A DNA stretch of 64,000 bases from the NCBI GenBank assembly GCA_903813345.2, contig CAIIXF020000010.1, forward strand, positions 5,015,169 to 5,079,168, in the 5' to 3' direction. Source of the DNA: Owenia fusiformis (Eukaryota; Annelida; Polychaeta; Sabellida; Oweniidae). This document shows positions 55,801 to 64,000 of this stretch, piece after piece; position 1 is the first letter of the stretch, and every line of letters begins with the position of its first letter. Position numbers and translations under genes: made by a program. Below the pieces are notes generated by a model, which searched no databases, was not told the origin of the DNA, and was given only the letters and a program-made list of their open reading frames with translations.

Positions 55801-58734
55801 GTCACATTTGCTGCGATTCATCGGCCGACGCCTGGCAGATTGAGTATTTTGTTCAAAATTGAATACATTTCTGAACAAAATGCTCAATCGGCCGGGCGCC
55901 GTAGTGAAAATCGAAACCTATGAGACCAAGGCATTACACGTAAGGTTATGAACAAAAAAGTAGGATTTCCCTCCGTGAGTCCGTGCTGTACTCACTTGCT
56001 TCGCAACGTAGACCCTTGAAGTGACCATCTGGACATTCGCATTCAAACCCCTCCTTTATGGTCGGGTTCTCCCAGCAAGTACCTCCGTTTAGACACATAT
56101 TCTTCTTACAAGGTTGCATGGCTGCAAATATAAAGCGGAAATGGTAAAACGAAACTTTTGAATGATCGGTCATCTGCATTGTGTTTATATCGAACAAAGG
56201 TCATTAGGTATTTTAAGTATAACAATGCATTACTGATGCCTTGGTCACATTTACGCAGAATTTCACTACGGCGCCCGGCCGATTGAGTATTTTGTTCAAA
56301 ATTGAATACAATATTGAACAAAACACTCAATCGGCCGGGCGCCAGCCGATGGATCGGAGCATATGTGACCAAGGCATAACATATAGTTATAACAGATTGA
56401 CTGGTAAAGTAAGGATTTAAATCCTGGATTCAGTACATTGTGTGCTGGATCATTCTATTGTTTCCAAATCTTTGCATGACCGAGCAGAAGAAATGCAAAG
56501 TTTAGGAAACAACATCTGAGTGGAATGAAACAGCCATAATGCATTGGTCATGAGTATTGGGCTTAAATTATTTTCATACATTGCAAACTATTTTCTACGA
56601 AATCAACTAAAAGATATAAAATCACGAAAAGAACATATTTTCAATGAAGCTTTTTGCAAGGATCAAGTTGGCAAAGTATCTATTTCAATCTTGAGAGTCA
56701 AAGTGTCTCCTTGACAATTAATAAATTGACCTTGGATGCGGTGAATGGTGATATACTGCGCTGCAATTATATGAAATACTGAGTTCGCATTGGCTGGAAT
56801 CAGACACACCTTGTCTGGGTATGCATGAATGGCTGAATGTCTAATCAATGGATACGTCATAACTGTATCTTTTTTGTACAATCGTTTAATATTCATGACC
56901 TACAAACCTTTACATGTCGGTGCATTTCTTGGGCTCCAAGATTTCATTTCGCAGACGACTAGTTCATATCCTTCCATGCGGTACCCGCTTGCACAAGCGT
57001 AACGTACTGCAGACCTGTCGTCAGCCGCCCAGGCAATGACGCCATTGGGTACCACCGGTGGTGAACCGCAAGGACCGCTTCCAAAGCCACCAATTATAAC
57101 TAAAAAGAGTTTGAAGTATCCAACTCAAAAGCGATCCAACGAGTCGTTTTGTCGAAAAGCTCGGCATATAATACCTACGCATATGGGCAAATATTTGGAT
57201 TGGAACAAGTGTATCCAATCCAAGATATATTGCTGTCGTATATAGTTGATTTTTGGTCTGATATTGATAGTCAGCGTATATGAGAAATGTGTGAACGTAA
57301 AATTATAACTTGTTGCTAAGATTAAAACATGGTTCGCTTCAAAGATGACAGGTTTCGTATCAAGCAGAACGAAATATGACAAAATTATGTAGTAAATATG
57401 ACTGACCTGTTTTAAAAACTGACAAACCAAAACACTAACTATATACATGTATATCTAGTAGCCATTAGGCAGCGAGTCATGCCTCTATTTTCCCTTATTT
57501 TTTGATATTTCTAATATTATTCTATTTCATGTTAGACCCGGGTTTTGGATATTGATGGATTATTTCCATGAGGCTACTATCGAGTATCGCGTATGGATAT
57601 GAACAAAAGAAGTAAGATTTTGCCTCTGTATACTGACCATTAACTTTATATGAACATCCATTTTAAAAAGGAGCAGTACTTAAGATAATTGAACTACATA
57701 CTCTATACGCTTAGTAATGGTACTGTCCTCTCGTTGTGACAAGTCATGATTTGAGAATTTAAAAGGAAAATAGACAGGCATGGCTTATTCTGCTACGGCT
57801 ACTATGATTTTAAAAATAAACAATGTTCATCTTCATTCGATTCCTCAAACCTTTATCCTTTCCTCTGCCCCTTTCCCTGTCAGATTGGCGCACAGGTGGA
57901 GGTGCATATTTGGTTGCTAACTTTCCATTTCTCACGCGTTTCTCTTCTTTAGTCTCTAAAGTATCATCCAGTAAACCCTCCTTTGCTGAAGTAGTAATGT
58001 AAGTGACATTTTTAAAGCTAGAATCAGAGATAAGGGAAACAAGCTCGATCGTGAGCCAATGAACGCATTCGACAACCAACGTGCCCTTTAAATTCCCATC
58101 TACAGTATGATAGTTTTAAGATGCATGGTATCTCATCAAATAGTAAGATGTTTCAGGTTAACAATTTGCAAAAACAATATGTATAGTGGACGTGATTTAC
58201 CAAGAAATTAATGACATGTACACTATACAGGGTGACCCACCTTTTTGGTGACAACCATTTTTGGCCGTCCTGTTTAAAGAAGGTAGTCAAGTAATTATTG
58301 ATACAACGTATTTAAACTGTTCAGATAATATTTTAAGACGGGGAGCTGGGAGATATTTTTCTAAAACAGCCTGAAATATCAAATAAAACAATGATCGGAA
58401 AGGGTATACACGCTATCTCTGATTCTCCCTTTAACTGTTGCTCGACATTTTTTAACACAGAACATTAAAAAATTGATACACTCAAAAACGTTCTTACATA
58501 TGCAAGCGTAGTCCACCTCAGTCCAATAGCCTTGTTTGTGGCATTTACGAACTCCTTTCCCATTTTTTGGCTTAGGGTAGAGTTCATAGCCATCAATACA
58601 GGTGTACGTGACCTTAACGTCAGTATCATACTCTGCTTTCTTGGCCTTCCCACTTGCTGGGGGTTTTGAGTAGCTAATTTCTCCGTTGTTACTTTTCTTC
58701 GTCCATTTTCCTAGCGAAGGGCATCTTCCTGACA
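52070..58734 (-). CDS. Secreted mosaic protein: sushi/CCP, EGF and GH128/Asl1-type glycoside hydrolase (3' six exons)
   Basis: Six exons (58498-58734, 57851-58099, 56908-57099, 55996-56121, 52958-53048, 52070-52811) join in phase and encode about 545 residues ending at the stop at 52070. In order: a CCP/sushi domain ([17 protein letters not shown]), a charged spacer, a second CCP ([20 protein letters not shown]), one EGF domain ([10 protein letters not shown]...CECPDG) and a C-terminal Asl1-like catalytic core of the GH128 group, which hydrolyses beta-1,3-glucans in characterised fungal and plant members. Both likely catalytic glutamates are visible ([12 protein letters not shown] and WLTELSCP). 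The 5' exons and signal peptide are outside the exons found. A role in binding and cutting microbial or dietary glucan is inferred. Confidence 0.85.
52958..53048 (-). CDS. Mosaic gene exon: glycoside hydrolase N-terminal strand
   Basis: 91 nt, phase 1 in and 2 out. It encodes [18 protein letters not shown] and ends KDIKWW. The KGLA start and KWWYDWS across the junction are characteristic of Asl1-like cores. Confidence 0.85.
53049..53841. other. Intron of the mosaic gene, possible transposon end
   Basis: The segment starting CTACGGGTGGGCCAAAAAAC near 53350 looks like a terminal inverted repeat of a Tc1/mariner-type element, but I find no partner. Otherwise plain. Confidence 0.35.
53842..54168. 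mobile_element. Foldback MITE, copy 2
   Basis: AACGGCAAAAATAAGAAATT at the left and its complement at 54168. The arms include TGGGAGACCATTGTGCAATA on the left and its complement on the right; the centre contains GGCACAGGCTTATTGCAC. Same family as 45662-45997. Confidence 0.88.
54169..55793. other. Intron of the mosaic gene, nothing recognised
   Basis: 1.6 kb of AT-rich sequence without a recognisable domain or clear repeat, apart from short CAACGAGTCAT words near 54210-54290. Confidence 0.5.
55794..55933. mobile_element. TGCCTTGGTC MITE, copy 1
   Basis: A 140-bp palindromic element with TGCCTTGGTCACAT at one end and the inverted GACCAAGGCA at the other. The centre is a hairpin of TTGAGTATTTTGTTCA with its complement. 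TA flanks both ends if the repeats are taken as ATGCC...GGCAT. Confidence 0.88.
55996..56121 (-). CDS. Mosaic gene exon: EGF-like domain
   Basis: 126 nt, symmetrical phase 1, with acceptor TTGCAG and donor GTGAGT. It encodes [18 protein letters not shown], then [18 protein letters not shown], with six Cys in EGF spacing. Two MITEs of one family flank it (55794-55933 and 56237-56376). Confidence 0.92.
56237..56376. mobile_element. TGCCTTGGTC MITE, copy 2
   Basis: Same length and ends as copy 1, including CGGCGCCCGGCCGATTGAGT and the inverted ATTGAACAAAACACTCAAT. It lies on the other side of the EGF exon. Confidence 0.88.
56434..56542. repeat. Hairpin MITE-like element, copy 2
   Basis: Reverse-orientation relative of 5745-5860: GTTTCCAAATCTTTGCATGA and GAAACAACATCTGAGTGGAA match it closely. 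Confidence 0.8.
56908..57099 (-). CDS. Mosaic gene exon: sushi/CCP domain 2
   Basis: 192 nt, phase 1 at both ends. It encodes [20 protein letters not shown], then [20 protein letters not shown] and [14 protein letters not shown]: a full CCP module with four Cys, the YxCxxGY motif and Trp. The donor GTTTGT is unusual but is the one that keeps phase. Confidence 0.88.
57100..57850. other. Intron of the mosaic gene, nothing recognised
   Basis: Contains a short TAGTCATTAGGCAACGAGTC-like word near 57458, also found near 54270, and no other structure. Confidence 0.45.
57851..58099 (-). CDS. Mosaic gene exon: charged spacer
   Basis: 249 nt, phase 1 at both ends. It encodes [19 protein letters not shown] and then a Lys/Arg/Glu-rich linker ([30 protein letters not shown]). 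The donor is GTTTGA, weaker than consensus. No domain is recognised. The exon is accepted because frame and phase fit both neighbours, so confidence is lower. Confidence 0.55.
58498..58734 (-). CDS. Mosaic gene exon: sushi/CCP domain 1
   Basis: 237 nt, with acceptor TTATAG at 58735 and donor GTAAGA at 58497. It encodes [20 protein letters not shown] and, later, [32 protein letters not shown], with four Cys and the final Trp of a CCP module. The start phase shows that at least one more exon lies upstream. Confidence 0.88.
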
Positions 58735-59854
58735 CTATAAAATATTACAAAACATGAAACATATTACTTTCGACAAAATTTATTCTGACTATAATAATCG
58801 GTAGTTACAGGTGTATACTTGATTTTGAAAAGAATCGTGTCTGCACTTAACTGTCTTGGATTAGAAATCCTAAAATGTAAATAATAACGTCTAAAACTAC
58901 CCTATATAAGGAACGCAATATGGCTTACTCATTTGAATATCACACGTATGTGATACGTATGTTTTCCATGGCCACGCTGGCCATGCAATGGCTGAGTCTG
59001 AATCAGTGGAGATGATTATATAAGAGTAAACAGAAATGATTTACAAAAAATACAAATATTTAAAGTAAAAAGTCCTCCTCAGTCGATTGCTATACTTTAG
59101 TAATGTCGATGATAATATTTTATTATGTCTGTGGGATTATTTACCATTCATTATGAGATTGGGTACGGGGTCTTACCTGTACCCCTCTTTCTCTTGCAAT
59201 TGAATGAGACAGTGGGTATATATATACGGAGCCGGGGTACGGAGACTTGTGAAAAACTAGCCCGCCAGTCCTTTTAAACCAATGGGTCACACATGAGCTA
59301 GGAAACCATTTTTCATAATTAGTCTTGGTCCACTTACTTAAACATCATAAGGACAGAACTAAATAGAATACAAAACATGTAAATCAATTGTGTACTTTTT
59401 TTACACATTAATATACAAATGTCGTATTGGTGTTATTTGCTGAAATCTACTCTCTTCTATGGTATTATTGATAAGTTAGGTGAAAAAATGAATGAATCAA
59501 TCAATAAGAATACAAAATGAAACCAACATCTTTAGATAATAAAATTCCCCATCGTCAATGAAAAATATTACATCGGTCACTTTTCTAGCTATTTAACGAA
59601 CTGGAATTCAACTGGCACATTGATACGAACGAATACATATACAGTTCTATTTAATTAATTACATTAGCAATGATATTATTTATTTTTAATGACAATTGGT
59701 TAATTAAAAATATGAACGAGTTTACCTTAATATTGCGTGATATGTGTATTTTGAAATATGATAAGGCTCCTATTTTAAAATGCACGAGGGGAAGCTAAAA
59801 GGTTGTTAAGTTGTACTGAACATTGTTGAAATAAAGCAGAGATATTTAAGAAAT
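58735..59854. other. Upstream intron of the mosaic gene, no further exon found
   Basis: I searched the minus strand for further CCP, EGF or signal-peptide exons and did not find one. AT-rich DNA. Confidence 0.4.
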
Positions 59855-60805
59855 ATAGACCGGAGAGCAGGGGTAATATCGTCGAATACACCCCGCAGGG
59901 CTAGGCATAAAGTCTGTATTACGATTCGAAATGAAAACTCACCAGAATGTTTCGACTATTCATTATGGTCCGTCATTACTACCCGCTGTTATGACGTCAC
60001 ACATTACTCGTATAAACAGGGGTATCGTTCGCGAATATACCCCGGGTAAAATTTTGAATTCGTTTTCAGCTTATATCAATGCAAACATGACTGTATTCAC
60101 GCCTTCTATAAACTGTGAACAAAGTCAACATTTCACCCGGTGTATACTCGTCAATACTCCCCAGGTCAGGGGGGGGGGGTACCAGGGTTCAAAGATGACA
60201 TAGGCCTTACGTTTATAATGTAAATCTGTATTGAGATGACATCGTCGCTGATTGGTCAAAATTCGACAAACAAATGACGTCATCAATGGCGGTTTCAAAA
60301 TTTTCGAAATACGCTTCGAATAATATTATGTTTATTTCTGGCGTGTTAACCAATATCATAGCTTCTCATTTCACATCAAGATAAAGAAAGGTGTACGGAA
60401 TATGCCTATATCAATTAAAACATCCCATCGAAGTGTAGTATTTGATAACTAGCCGATGAAAATTCGAACGAACGAAGATGGTAAGCAAGAGAGGTAATTA
60501 TGTCTGTCATCTTTAAACTCTGGGGCTTTCCCTCCTCTTTCCCCAGGTAATACAAGTAATGTGTGACGTCATAACAGTATGGTTAAGTAATTGCCGACCA
60601 TTAAATGATATTCGAAAAAGTTTGGTTAGTTGTTCGAATCGTAATAAAGACCTCAGGGCAGGTGTAATATCGACGAATATACCCCTAGGGCTAGGCACAA
60701 ACGCTTTCGAACCCCTCACTCCCATCGATTGTTCGGGGTACAGAAAACGTTTGTGCCTAGCCTGCGGGGTGATTTCGTCGATATAACTCCTGCTCTTCGG
60801 TCTAT
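59855..60805. mobile_element. Foldback element with a nested MITE
   Basis: ATAGACCGGAGAGCAGGGGT at the left matches inverted sequence near 60805; CGCAGGGCTAGGCA (59894) and TGCCTAGCCTGCG (60758) pair, as do GTTATGACGTCACACATTAC (59988) and its complement at 60555. About 60157-60548 inside carries the AAGAGGAGGGAAA-type element (TCGTCGCTGATTGG) seen at 34166. Confidence 0.85.
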
Positions 60806-61432
60806 ATTAGGGTATCATTAGTAAGTTGTAAAAATATGAAAGAGATCAGTTACAATCATATTATGTGAGAATTGACAAATTGCATGTCAAAAAATCAAAT
60901 ATCAATGGAAAAGCCACTTATTTCAGTCCAAAAAAGCTGTTCTTTCCAAACAGAAATGCCTTTGTGTATTTTTCCATTGATGTCGCCTTCAATGACATAC
61001 TTATCCCATCCTTTATGCATGTTGGATGCATTTTCCATAAGTTTATTGACTGTAACATGACTCTAACTCTTGCCCTTAATTCCTAAAATGATTTGATTTT
61101 CAACCGAAACATTTCACCTTGAAACAGCCTTATCGCTTATCATTGTTTATTCCTCAAAACTAAAATTTTGGGACAGAATATATTTTAGAAACAGAGAACA
61201 ATGAAACAAATCATAATCATGACAAACCTGACACACAGACAAAGTGTTTTTGAGACTAAAACTAGTTGAAATTTTCAATCACCTGAATGCAGGCACTAAT
61301 GCTTATGAAGTCTCTTTTTCACAGCAATGGATTTTTTGACATGCATTTTTGAATTTGTCAATTCTCACAAAATATGGAACCGATCTCTTTCATATTTGTA
61401 CAACTTGCTAATGATATCTACCCTGAGGCTAC
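60806..61432. mobile_element. Foldback element
   Basis: GGTATCATTAGTAAGTTGTA, ATATGAAAGAGATC and GAGAATTGACAAATTGCATG on the left recur inverted between 61320 and 61432. The two ~100-bp arms enclose ~400 bp without a gene. Confidence 0.85.
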
Positions 61433-61506
61433 TTTATAGAAATTTTCAATCAATTTGAATAATCAATTGCTGAGAAAACACTTAAAATAGCGATTCATTG
61501 TTTTCA

Positions 61507-62390
61507 CTGGTCAGTATCAAAATGCGGTAACGGCCGTTACCTACTCATCTAAGATGGCGGACGGAAAGTGTTGACTTCGATATTTTGGGTTTTCGTGGAA
61601 TTAAACTGCTTTATGATTGACGTAATGCTTAGATATTTGAACTTGATAATCCTTACATATTATGGAAACTTTGGAGCATGACCATTTGTTCGTAAATCAT
61701 ACGTGAATGCCATAATTCAACGATATGTTACACCGCTTAAGGGAAGGTAACTGGAAGCGCCTGCTACGATAACTGACACGTCTGTTTCCAAGATGATGCG
61801 GTTACTGTATGAAGTTAATAATATAGATCTTTTTTCTTTCAGACCAAAATGATGCACTTCGCTATAATTTGCAGTTTTTGTACATTACGGTTGGGAAGTG
61901 CAGCATTTATCCTGCACCATACGATACGATGCCATGCAATAGACATCGCACATTGCAGCTTTTCTTATCAAAAAAGGAAGCTAAATGTCGGGACAGGTGT
62001 CGATGTCGATTAATTAATTGAAATTGGGAATAGAGATAATGTGAGCCCCCACTTGTTATATATCAGGTTTTGCTTTGTGAACTGGTCCTCCATTATAAAC
62101 TCTCATAACGTTACCGCATCACCACAGATCAGTTATCGTATCATTTGCAAAATCAGAATCTGTTACCTTCCTTTAAGCGGTGTAACATATAATTGAATCA
62201 TGGCGCCCCCGTATGATTTAAGAACAAATTGTCATACTCCAAAGTTTCCATACTATATAGAGCTTATCAAGTTCAAATATCAAAGCATTACGTCAATTAC
62301 AAAGTAGTTTAATTTGACGAAAACCAAAAATGTCTAAATCGACACTCTCCGTCCACCATCTTAGACGAGATACTGACCAGTGATTTTGGG
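61507..62390. mobile_element. ~880-bp foldback element
   Basis: Left arm ~61507-61830 and right arm ~62085-62390 are inverted copies (CACTGGTCAGTATC; TCTAAGATGGCGGACGGA; ATTGACGTAATGCTT; TGTTACACCGCTTAAGGGAA). Minus-strand open frames at 62293-62533 are inside the right arm and are not genes. Confidence 0.88.
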
Positions 62391-63905
62391 ACACCCGATA
62401 TAATCCTGGACTTTGATTTAGCCATATATTCAATCGTGACACTGAGACTATGTTGACAAAGCTCAGTGACTCCAATCAGAATTGTGTTTAAAATCATATC
62501 GAAAGCCATCGATAAAGGCGATATATCAATCATATCTAACGTAGAGTGTCGAATCTATCCTCCTAAAGAATTGAAAAGGGTATATTTTCATCTTTCATTT
62601 TTATTAAACTCTGCACAAAGATCTCAAATCACGTGATTCAATTAGCATATAAATAGGAAGTTAAACAATATTTTCAGTTAAAATGTGAAAATAGTATCTG
62701 TCCAAATATTTTGTTGTCATTGAAAGGTCGGCATTTAAACAAGTTGCACTAGGTTGTTGCAGAGCACGCCCAATGAATTCATGAAATTTATCGTATGTTT
62801 TCAAAAAATATTTGTTGCCTCACTTTTTAATTTCTAGATCCGCCTTATAACTACATAATGCTATTGTATGAAACTATATGTTATATATATATTGCACTTA
62901 TAAAAACACCCCATTAGTATTTTTATTGACATGGTTCATAATTTATTGCATATAATTAGAACTGAAAGATACGCTACGATAACAATTTGTCATTGTACTT
63001 TTAATCTGAGGATTTCAAGTCGTAAGTATATAGAGTTCAGAGTTAAAAGTACAAGGGGTTATCAATAAATTTTGCAAGCAATTCCATACCTCAGAAAAAA
63101 TCAGGAGTAATGTCAGGGGTAGTCAGCAATTGTCAAGGGGATACGATATTTTGGGTTTATATCAGTGCGAGCGAAGCGACCCCCAACATTTAAAAAAATT
63201 TAATTTATATTGTATATGGTGCATTTCAAACTATAATGTGTCAACAAATTAGACAAAATTGCTCTTTTTCTTTTTTGTGGGGGTGGGGGAGGGGGGGGGG
63301 TGCAATCACACTTATCGCAACCCCTGGCTATGCCCATGAATGTTATCACTTTCCAACATTTAAACAAAGTACAATGTGTGACCAATACATTCGCGAGTGA
63401 TTCTCTATCTCAGGAAATATTTTGAGGTATTTACCTTGCTAGGAAGATTATACACTCCAAATTGTAGTTATGGAATAAGTCTCGGAAAGCACTCTTGATA
63501 GAAAATTGGTATTTTACTTAAAACCGAACAAGTATAATTTACGCTTTTCAAATCTCGCAAAAATATATTTTTGTTCGAGATTTTGTTCGAGATCTTCAAG
63601 ATTCATTGAACAATTTTGTCGCATGCAATTGCTTCAAGAAAGGTGAAGATTGACAAGAATCAAAAGCTGACTAGCAACGAATCGAATTTGACCATTCTGA
63701 GGGCCTCTTTGGTCATTACTGGGCCTGATATGGGCATGTCGTGATACAAAATTCATATTCAAATAGCAGCCATTTTGTTCACTTCAACATTTGAATCGTG
63801 AATTTTGCTCTTATTTCCTTACAAAAAGTTCCAAAACTCACAAGAAATGAAATAGTCAATAATAATTTCAGAAAATAACTAAATTTCGACGTTTTCATTG
63901 TTGGA
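62391..63905. other. Intergenic, low-complexity, nothing recognised
   Basis: AT-rich, with a G-rich run at about 63278-63300. The minus-strand open frame at 63200-63385 contains a proline run that is merely the complement of this G run. Confidence 0.6.
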
Positions 63906-63984
63906 ATGTATCGAGTTCCGATCCTGGGAGCCAATCCTCCTTATCGCACGCCTTACGTGGATGAACTTCCATTGGAGAATATTC
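63906..63984 (+). CDS. Possible first coding exon of a gene continuing off the right edge
   Basis: ATG at 63906 opens MYRVPILGANPPYRTPYVDE and LPLENI to a good donor (C|GTAAGA at 63985), 26 codons plus one base. The codons look protein-like, but no family is recognised and the support is only an ATG plus a donor. Confidence 0.3.
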
Positions 63985-64000
63985 GTAAGATTTTTTGTCA

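Noticed and set aside
62293-62533. Minus-strand protein-coding exon candidate
   Set aside because: It lies wholly within the right arm of the foldback at 61507-62390.
63200-63385. Proline-rich small protein on the minus strand
   Set aside because: The proline run is the complement of a G homopolymer; there is no other support.

Overview
This is animal nuclear DNA. It is AT-rich and intron-rich, with GT-AG introns in matching phase, metazoan gene families and a heavy load of mobile DNA. I saw no prokaryotic genes, rRNA or tRNA. The receptor kinase with IPT/TIG domains, the CCP and EGF domains, the Crypton, the mariner and the R2-superfamily LINE all point to an invertebrate metazoan. A lophotrochozoan or an invertebrate deuterostome would fit; the sequence alone does not settle the phylum.

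Layout, left to right. (1) 0.3-5.4 kb, minus strand: the first three coding exons of a cytosolic ALDH1-type aldehyde dehydrogenase; the rest lies beyond the left edge. (2) 5.7-8.8 kb: repeat-dense DNA with a hairpin element, a ~337-bp tandem satellite and an unusual array of short perfect palindromes. (3) 10.1-35.1 kb, plus strand: a large receptor tyrosine kinase gene. One 4.7-kb exon encodes about 1,500 residues of Thr-rich mucin-like repeats plus a GCC2/GCC3 cysteine module. It is followed by IPT/TIG exons, a transmembrane exon, an apparently catalytically complete kinase and a tail with a MET-like tyrosine docking motif. A possible 5' exon at 10.1 kb is separated from the rest by a 5.2-kb giant inverted-repeat element. 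The introns also hold a full-length R2/Hero-like LINE bounded by identical 149-bp direct repeats, a 9-bp-TSD MITE and several foldbacks.

(4) 35.3-36.4 kb: an internally deleted mariner with very long inverted repeats. (5) 36.4-39.1 kb, minus strand: a two-exon Crypton tyrosine recombinase with its catalytic residues present; a decayed relative lies at 51.2 kb. (6) 39.3-45.1 kb: two head-to-tail elements that share their left and right ends, next to the Crypton. (7) 45.6-51.7 kb: foldbacks, tandem repeats and minisatellites, with no host gene seen. (8) 52.1-58.7 kb, minus strand: the 3' six exons of a secreted mosaic protein with sushi/CCP domains, an EGF domain and a C-terminal GH128/Asl1-type glycoside hydrolase. 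Its 5' end is not visible. (9) 58.7-64 kb: three nested or adjacent foldback elements, low-complexity DNA, and a possible first exon of another plus-strand gene at the right edge.

The host genes do not form an obvious pathway. The most distinctive biology is in two domain architectures, the mucin-like IPT receptor kinase and the CCP-EGF-glycosidase mosaic, and in the mobile elements, especially the direct-repeat-bounded LINE and the Crypton-adjacent tandem pair. All exon coordinates come from splice-site and phase matching by eye, without transcript support.
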